Position numbers and translations under genes: made by a program
The notes under the pieces: generated by a model
What the model saw: the letters and a program-made list of their open reading frames with translations, nothing else
Databases searched by the model: none
What the model was told of the DNA's origin: nothing
NCBI GenBank assembly: GCA_002364085.1
Contig: DEXK01000005.1
Location: 1 to 27,606, forward strand
DNA length: 27,606 nt
From: Balneolaceae bacterium UBA3186
GTDB lineage: Bacteria; Bacteroidota; Rhodothermia; Balneolales; Balneolaceae
Direction of reading: 5' to 3'
Shown here: piece by piece, positions 22,875 to 27,606 of the stretch
How the letters are laid out: each line of letters opens with the position of its first letter
Numbering within the stretch: the stretch's first letter is position 1

Positions 22875-25862
22875 ATGCGCATTCTGTTTAAAAGCAGCTT
22901 ACTTTTTATATTCATTATAACTTCTGGGCCACTCTCAGCACAGCAGATTCAATCACCTAAAACTGATGTTTATCAAGATGGGGTTATTCTTTTCGAAAAG
23001 GGTTTTTTTGAAGAGTCTTTGAACAAGTTAACTCAGTTTAAAAAGAATAACACCAATTCTGAACTTTCAATATTTGTCGATTATTACATTGCTCGCTCAA
23101 AAACCGGGATCGACTCTACCGGAATTGAATACTATTATCAGAGCTTTATTCGGGATTATCCTAAACATGATCTTTCAAAAATATTGTTGAAAGATCTGGG
23201 ACATCGATTTTCAAAAAATGGAAACTATGAAGATGCGATCACCTACTATCAGGAATCTTTAAAAACATACAATTCGATTGCTACCGCAGCTGAAACAGAG
23301 TACTGGGTTGCGGAAGCTGCAGTAGAAAAAGGAGATAATATTGAGGCAAGAAGATACTTTTTGGCCTTAGCAGATAAATACCCTGAAAGTGATTGGTCTC
23401 CCAAAGCATTATATGCAAGAGGTCGGTTATATCTCTCAGAAAATAAGTTCGATTCTTCTTCAATCGCTTTTGAAGTATTAAAAGAAAGATATCCCAATAA
23501 CCCTATTACAAGAAGAGTGGGCACTGCTTTGGGAGAATCTTACTATCAACAGGGCAAGTATAGTGAGTCTATAGAAGCTCTAAGAGTTGCAATGCCATAT
23601 CTGGATGATGAATCAAAAGAAAAAGCGATCTTCTTGATTGCAGAAAGTTTTAATTTTCTTGGCGATTTTAAAGAGTCTTCCAAAGCGTATTTACAGTATT
23701 TGAATTTAACTAAAGGAACCGATAAAGAAAGAAGTGCTCATTACGGGCTTGGTTGGTTATATCACAAACAAAAAATATATCACTGGGCAGCCGACTCTTT
23801 TGAAAAAGCAGCAACCGGTAACGACGAATTGGCCAGAAAGGCTTTGTACTACGAGGCTATAAATCAAAAACTTGGTGGTCAATATGAAAACTCGATCAAT
23901 ACTTTTACTGAGTTTGGTGAACGATACAAAACGGGGCTTTGGGTAGAACAGGCTTTTTATGAATGGGCAGTTTCTTCTTTTGAATCAGGTCAATACGGCA
24001 ATGCTATTGAAACATTACTCACTCTGATCAGAAATGAAAAGAATCTTCAGGATCCTGGAAAAGTTTATACACTTTTGGGCGAATCCTATTTTGCAAACAA
24101 CGAATTTACAAGGGCAAGTGTAGCTTTTGAAGAAGCAGAAAAGATTGCTGGTATTGATCCTGAACTTAGAAGACAAGCTCGCTTCCAAAAAGCATGGATC
24201 TTGTACAGAAACCAAGCTTATGAACAAGCACAGCCTATTTTTGAATCAGTGTACGCAGAAACTCCAACTTCTGAAATAGGAGCGGAAGCTTTATTCTGGA
24301 GTGCTGATAGCTACTATAAACTGCAGCAATATGGCGATGCAGCACAAAGATTTTCCATTTTTATCAGGAATTACCCAAATCATGAATTGATCGGAGCAGC
24401 ACGTTATTCATTGGGATGGAGTTATTTTGTTACGGGTGATTACGAAAAAGCAGTTGCTCCACTGGAAGCTTTTCTAAATGATTATAATCCACCTCCAATT
24501 GCTCTTTTCCCCTACGACACAGATACACAATTAAGAATTGGAGACGCATATTATGCTCAAGGTAAATATGCTGAGGCGATCAGTTTTTATAACAAAGCTA
24601 TTGGAGCAGAACCTGGCGGTGATTATGCGATGTTTCAAGTCGGTAACAGCTACTACCGATCAGGCAGAACATTTGAAGCGGTAACTACTTTCCGAAGAGT
24701 TCTTCGAATTTATCCGTTCAGCAGGTTAAAAGAACAAGCTCAATATAACATTGCGTACATATATTTGAATTCTGATAATTATTCTCAGGCTATAGAAGAA
24801 TTTCAGACAGTGATAAGTAAATATCCGGGAACAGAATGGGCAGCAAGATCACAGTATAATATTGGAGATTCCTATTACAACGCAGGTGAATATGATCGTG
24901 CGATAGAAGCCTATAAAAATGTATTAGAAAATTATCCCAGAAGCAGCTACATAATTGATGCTGTAAATGGTATTCAATATTCTCAACTTTCTTCTACAGG
25001 AGTGGATAGTAGTTCAGCTGTACTAGAGGATTTCTTAAGCAATAACCCTAGCAGTGGAACTGCAGACAGATTGAGATACCGTCAAGCGGAAACGGTTTAT
25101 CAAACCGGCGATTATGAAGGAGCTATCAAAGAGTTTCGCCAGTATTTGAGGATTACTAATTCTGACAATTTAACTCCGGAAGCATATTCCAATTTAGGAG
25201 ACTCTTATCGTCAAACAGGGCAAATTGACAAGGCAATAAATGCGTATCAAACTGTTGTAAATGAGTTTCCAAATGACGATCAAACCCCATCGGCACTAAT
25301 TATTTTAGGGAATTTATATTCTGGAAAAGGGGAATACGATGTTTCACATAATTATTTCGAACTGCTTCTTGAAAAAGGATCTCGTTTCAGACAAGAAGCC
25401 TACGTTGGTATGGGCTCAGCTAGTCTAGCTGCCGGTAGAACTGGAGAAGCAAAATCTGAATTCGAAGAAGCCTTGAAGGTAAACGCAGGAAACCCTGCAG
25501 CAAATGTAGGGCTCGGTAAAGTTGCTGTCGCTGAAAAAAGATACGAAGATGCAAAAGCATTACTAGCTTCAATTGCAGATAAAAGCACAACAATAAGTGG
25601 TGCAGAAGCTCAGTACTACTTAGGCAAAATTGAACAGGATCAAGGTAATTTCGAAGCTGCTATTGAAAATTATTCCAGAGTTCGCGTATTATTTGAGGCG
25701 TTTGAAATTTGGGTTTCAAAAGCACTTTATAATTCTGCAGAATGCCATATTCGTTTAGGAAACAGAGGAGAAGCAATTAGTATTCTGAATGGAATTGTAG
25801 AAAAGTATCCTGATACCGAAGGTGCTGTACAGGCAAGATCTTTGTTGGATTCTACAGAGTAA
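22875..25862 (+). CDS. Exported tetratricopeptide repeat protein
   Basis: 995 residues. Seen: a signal peptide (residues 1 to ~22, hydrophobic core LLFIFIITSG, cut near LSAQ), no lipobox cysteine; then an almost continuous array of TPR helices to the C-terminus, many with the G-x-Y-x-x-A hallmark (GNYEDAITYYQ, GKYAEAISFY, GDYEKAVAP, GEYDRAIEAYK, GRTGEAKSEF) and the YP-x-S/N/G-x loop that ends each repeat pair (ENYPRSSY, VEKYPDTE), the style of YbgF/BamD-type TPRs. I count roughly two dozen repeats by eye. Such proteins act as periplasmic protein-binding scaffolds. The gene lies 32 bases after the CBS gene, probably the end of the operon. Role unknown; homologues are common in this phylum. Confidence 0.9.
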   Translation: MRILFKSSLLFIFIITSGPLSAQQIQSPKTDVYQDGVILFEKGFFEESLNKLTQFKKNNTNSELSIFVDYYIARSKTGIDSTGIEYYYQSFIRDYPKHDLSKILLKDLGHRFSKNGNYEDAITYYQESLKTYNSIATAAETEYWVAEAAVEKGDNIEARRYFLALADKYPESDWSPKALYARGRLYLSENKFDSSSIAFEVLKERYPNNPITRRVGTALGESYYQQGKYSESIEALRVAMPYLDDESKEKAIFLIAESFNFLGDFKESSKAYLQYLNLTKGTDKERSAHYGLGWLYHKQKIYHWAADSFEKAATGNDELARKALYYEAINQKLGGQYENSINTFTEFGERYKTGLWVEQAFYEWAVSSFESGQYGNAIETLLTLIRNEKNLQDPGKVYTLLGESYFANNEFTRASVAFEEAEKIAGIDPELRRQARFQKAWILYRNQAYEQAQPIFESVYAETPTSEIGAEALFWSADSYYKLQQYGDAAQRFSIFIRNYPNHELIGAARYSLGWSYFVTGDYEKAVAPLEAFLNDYNPPPIALFPYDTDTQLRIGDAYYAQGKYAEAISFYNKAIGAEPGGDYAMFQVGNSYYRSGRTFEAVTTFRRVLRIYPFSRLKEQAQYNIAYIYLNSDNYSQAIEEFQTVISKYPGTEWAARSQYNIGDSYYNAGEYDRAIEAYKNVLENYPRSSYIIDAVNGIQYSQLSSTGVDSSSAVLEDFLSNNPSSGTADRLRYRQAETVYQTGDYEGAIKEFRQYLRITNSDNLTPEAYSNLGDSYRQTGQIDKAINAYQTVVNEFPNDDQTPSALIILGNLYSGKGEYDVSHNYFELLLEKGSRFRQEAYVGMGSASLAAGRTGEAKSEFEEALKVNAGNPAANVGLGKVAVAEKRYEDAKALLASIADKSTTISGAEAQYYLGKIEQDQGNFEAAIENYSRVRVLFEAFEIWVSKALYNSAECHIRLGNRGEAISILNGIVEKYPDTEGAVQARSLLDSTE

Positions 25863-26009
25863 TTGGTCTGCTTTTTATCTCCTTTTAAATAGGTATGAGA
25901 TATATAAGAATCGAGACTATGTGTTTAGATTTTTGGGCGAGCTTGCTAAATATCTTATCCTCAAATTCTCTACTTTCTTATATCCACAAAAATACGATTA
26001 GCTAGATAA

Positions 26010-27296
26010 ATGATCCAAAAAGTAAACCCCGCTGATTCATTGCAGGGAACATTATCACCACCTCCTGATAAGTCTATATCACAAAGAGCAGCGATTTTTT
26101 CATTGCTTCATGAAGGAACTTCAATAATCAAAAATTATTCAGTGGCAGAAGATCCGCAAAGTGCTTTGGCGTGTGTAGAAGCATTAGGAGCTGAAGTTAT
26201 CCGAGGTAAAGATTCAATTTCTATAAAAGGAACAGGTAGATCGGGAATAATAGCTCCGGAAGATGATCTGGATTGTGGAAATTCAGGTACCGCAATGAGA
26301 TTATTAGCGGGCGTAATTGCTGGCTCTGGAAAGCAAGTTAGAATGTGCGGAGATGCGTCTCTAACTTCTCGTACAATGACCAGGATCATTGATCCACTGG
26401 AAGAAATGGGAGCTTATATTTTAGCACGAAACAGTGCTTATGCTCCATTAATGATCACCAGAGAAGAGAAACTAAAGCCAATGGATTTCGAACTTCCGAT
26501 TCCAAGTGCACAACTAAAATCATGTATTTTGTTGGCGGGTTTATTTGGTGAAAACCCTACCAGAGTTATAGAAGCTATTCCCAGCAGAGATCACACAGAA
26601 CGACTTCTTCAATTAAAAGTTGAGGAAGAAAACGGTAAGAAAATTATTTCATCATCACTGAATGACGAAATCCCAGATCAAAGTTATACTGTGCCGGGTG
26701 ATTTCTCGGCGGCAGCTTTTTGGCTAGTGGCCGGATGTATTGTTCCAAATTCTGAGATCACGCTTGAAGCTACGGGATTAAACCCAACCAGAAATGCACT
26801 ACTTGGAATTTTACAGGAAATGGGAGCAGATATTACCATTGAAAATGAACGAATGGAAGGGGCTGAACCTGTTGGTGATATTGTTGTTCGTAGCTCTGAT
26901 CTGAGAGCAATTAATATACCGCAAAGTATTATTCCGAATTGTATTGACGAACTGCCGATCCTTGCCGTGGCTATGTCTTTTGCGGAAGGGATCTCGGTGA
27001 TCTCCGGTGCAGAAGAACTTCGTCATAAAGAAACAGACAGAATTATGGCTATTTCAGAAATGCTGAAAGCTGCCGGAGTCAGTTTTGAAGAAAAAGAAGA
27101 CGGTGTAGAGATTCACGGAAATCCGGATTTCAGTTTTGATTCAGCTACATTTAAGAGTTTCCACGACCACAGAATTGCAATGGCTTCTGCAATTTTATCT
27201 TTAAAAGGGGATTCTTCCTCAGAAATACTAGATGCTGAATGTGCAGCTGTTTCCTATCCTGGGTTTTGGGATGACCTTTTAGCGTTATATTTGTAA
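26010..27296 (+). CDS. aroA: 3-phosphoshikimate 1-carboxyvinyltransferase (EPSP synthase)
   Basis: 428 residues, near the typical ~427. It joins phosphoenolpyruvate to shikimate-3-phosphate, step six of the shikimate pathway, in the cytosol. Seen: substrate loop D20-K21-S22-I-S24-Q25-R26 (family usually has H or N at Q25), CGNSGTAMRLLAG, GDASLTSRTM, PSAQLKS, the catalytic D313 in CIDELPIL, E341 in LRHKETDR, and HDHRIAMA. Both catalytic residues fall at the same numbers as in the E. coli enzyme. The 147 bases before it show no strong promoter; a weak 6-bp inverted repeat (TATCTC/GAGATA) follows the TPR stop. It is the last gene in the window, so its downstream partner, if any, is outside or absent. 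Confidence 0.96.
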   Translation: MIQKVNPADSLQGTLSPPPDKSISQRAAIFSLLHEGTSIIKNYSVAEDPQSALACVEALGAEVIRGKDSISIKGTGRSGIIAPEDDLDCGNSGTAMRLLAGVIAGSGKQVRMCGDASLTSRTMTRIIDPLEEMGAYILARNSAYAPLMITREEKLKPMDFELPIPSAQLKSCILLAGLFGENPTRVIEAIPSRDHTERLLQLKVEEENGKKIISSSLNDEIPDQSYTVPGDFSAAAFWLVAGCIVPNSEITLEATGLNPTRNALLGILQEMGADITIENERMEGAEPVGDIVVRSSDLRAINIPQSIIPNCIDELPILAVAMSFAEGISVISGAEELRHKETDRIMAISEMLKAAGVSFEEKEDGVEIHGNPDFSFDSATFKSFHDHRIAMASAILSLKGDSSSEILDAECAAVSYPGFWDDLLALYL

Positions 27297-27320
27297 TCAT
27301 TTTATTGCTATTAGAATAAT

Positions 27321-27367
27321 TCTCCCTTCGAAGGGAGACGATTGTCCAAACAGTTCTTTGGACAATC
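27321..27367. repeat. Palindrome plus hairpin, REP-like module 1
   Basis: TCTCCCTTCGAAGGGAGA (27321-27338) is a perfect 18-bp palindrome. Right after it, GATTGTCCAAA (27340-27350) and TTTGGACAATC (27357-27367) form a perfect 11-bp stem with a 6-base loop. No T-run follows. The pair of adjacent hairpins with CCGAGGATG next to them resembles extragenic palindromic repeats; whether it recurs in the genome cannot be seen from one window. Confidence 0.6.
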
Positions 27368-27513
27368 CGAGGATGTAATAATTCAGGTTTTAGGACTTAT
27401 TCGGAGAAACAAGTTCAGGATTATGGATATTAGATAATTAACTTACAACAATTGTCCCGTTACTAATAAACTTCAGTATTTCACAAAAGGCTCCCAATTT
27501 CACCGACCTTTAG

Positions 27514-27569
27514 AATTATTGGCGAGCCAAGAACGTAATGAAATCGACGGCTCCGGAGGAGCGATAATT
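27514..27569. repeat. Imperfect inverted repeat, REP-like module 2
   Basis: AATTAT (27514-27519) pairs with ATAATT (27564-27569), and GAGCC (27524-27528) pairs with GGCTC (27549-27553) inside it, with an unpaired bulge on both sides. After the structure comes CAGGAT, and CCGGAGGA lies in the right arm; module 1 has the similar order CCGAGGA, TAATAATT, CAGG. The two look like distant copies of one element. Confidence 0.4.
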
Positions 27570-27606
27570 ACACTCAGGATGATTCGTGAATATGCATCAT
27601 ATGAAC

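Larger units (their letters stand above)
27297..27606. other. Non-coding end region, 310 bases
   Basis: No supported gene lies here. The region holds an 18-bp perfect palindrome, a strong 11-bp hairpin and, 150 bases on, an imperfect inverted repeat, described separately. The hairpins lack a clean T-run, so they are not a textbook terminator for aroA. An ATG at 27579 opens a 9-codon frame to the window edge; it is too short to judge. Confidence 0.7.

Noticed and set aside
22875..25862. Long repeated DNA in the TPR gene considered as a tandem nucleotide repeat
   Set aside because: The repeat is at the protein level (degenerate TPR helices); the DNA units differ too much to be a recent tandem array.
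25863..26009. Gap before aroA, searched for a promoter and terminator
   Set aside because: Only a 6-bp TATCTC/GAGATA inverted repeat with a 15-base loop, and no -33/-7 or -35/-10 pair at proper spacing.
27579..27606. ATG opening a frame to the window edge (possible RAYT or other gene start)
   Set aside because: Nine codons only, with no motif; the neighbouring palindromes make a mobile-element gene conceivable, but nothing here shows it.

Overview
The window looks like a chromosomal stretch from a low-GC (by eye under 40%) member of the Bacteroidota/Balneolota group. The evidence is a PorZ-like type IX secretion protein with a C-terminal sorting-type domain, a Tgt whose zinc site is degraded in the way I recall from Bacteroidota homologues, a BatA-type membrane protein, a DUF4199 protein, frequent TTG starts and tightly overlapping genes. 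The genus cannot be told from sequence reading alone. Genes fill the window almost completely. I see no phage, integrase, insertion sequence with a transposase, CRISPR array or tRNA.

Layout. The window opens with the last ~51 bases of a 5S rRNA and a strong intrinsic terminator. A tightly overlapped set follows (150-5205): a secreted PorZ-like propeller protein, a small GT2 glycosyltransferase, and a 696-residue fusion of a GT2 glycosyltransferase with a degenerate polyprenyl glycosylphosphotransferase. The tRNA-guanine transglycosylase gene tgt runs the other way and shares 4 bases with the fusion gene. Beyond it are an intact polyprenyl glycosylphosphotransferase and a polyprenol-phosphate mannose synthase-like enzyme (6415-8552). 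So four glycan genes and one secretion gene sit together around tgt.

8620-11056 holds accA, a YbgC-type thioesterase and two small membrane proteins (DUF2085, DUF4199), ended by a hairpin. 11139-14211 holds a CPBP intramembrane protease, a DUF2007 protein, cdsA and a dipeptide epimerase, all overlapping, followed by a TIGR01777 SDR protein. On the minus strand lie a large propeller lipoprotein (15432-18068) and a tiny downstream membrane-protein ORF. Divergent from them is a plus-strand run: a BatA-type membrane protein, a small membrane protein with a PH-like tail, hflX, an AcuB-like CBS-ACT protein and a 995-residue exported TPR protein. aroA follows, and the last 310 bases are non-coding with two palindromic, REP-like modules.

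How the genes fit together. The most coherent theme is cell-envelope work: lipid supply (accA, cdsA), lipid-linked sugar synthesis (glycosylphosphotransferases, GT2s, polyprenol-phosphate mannose synthase), murein-peptide recycling (dipeptide epimerase) and protein secretion (PorZ). The most interesting region is 150-8552. PorZ is known in Porphyromonas to hand A-LPS to the T9SS sortase PorU, and here its gene is coupled to glycan-assembly genes, one of which encodes an apparently catalytically dead glycosylphosphotransferase fused to an active-looking GT2. That these genes make and deliver the glycan anchor for T9SS cargo is my inference, not something the sequence proves.
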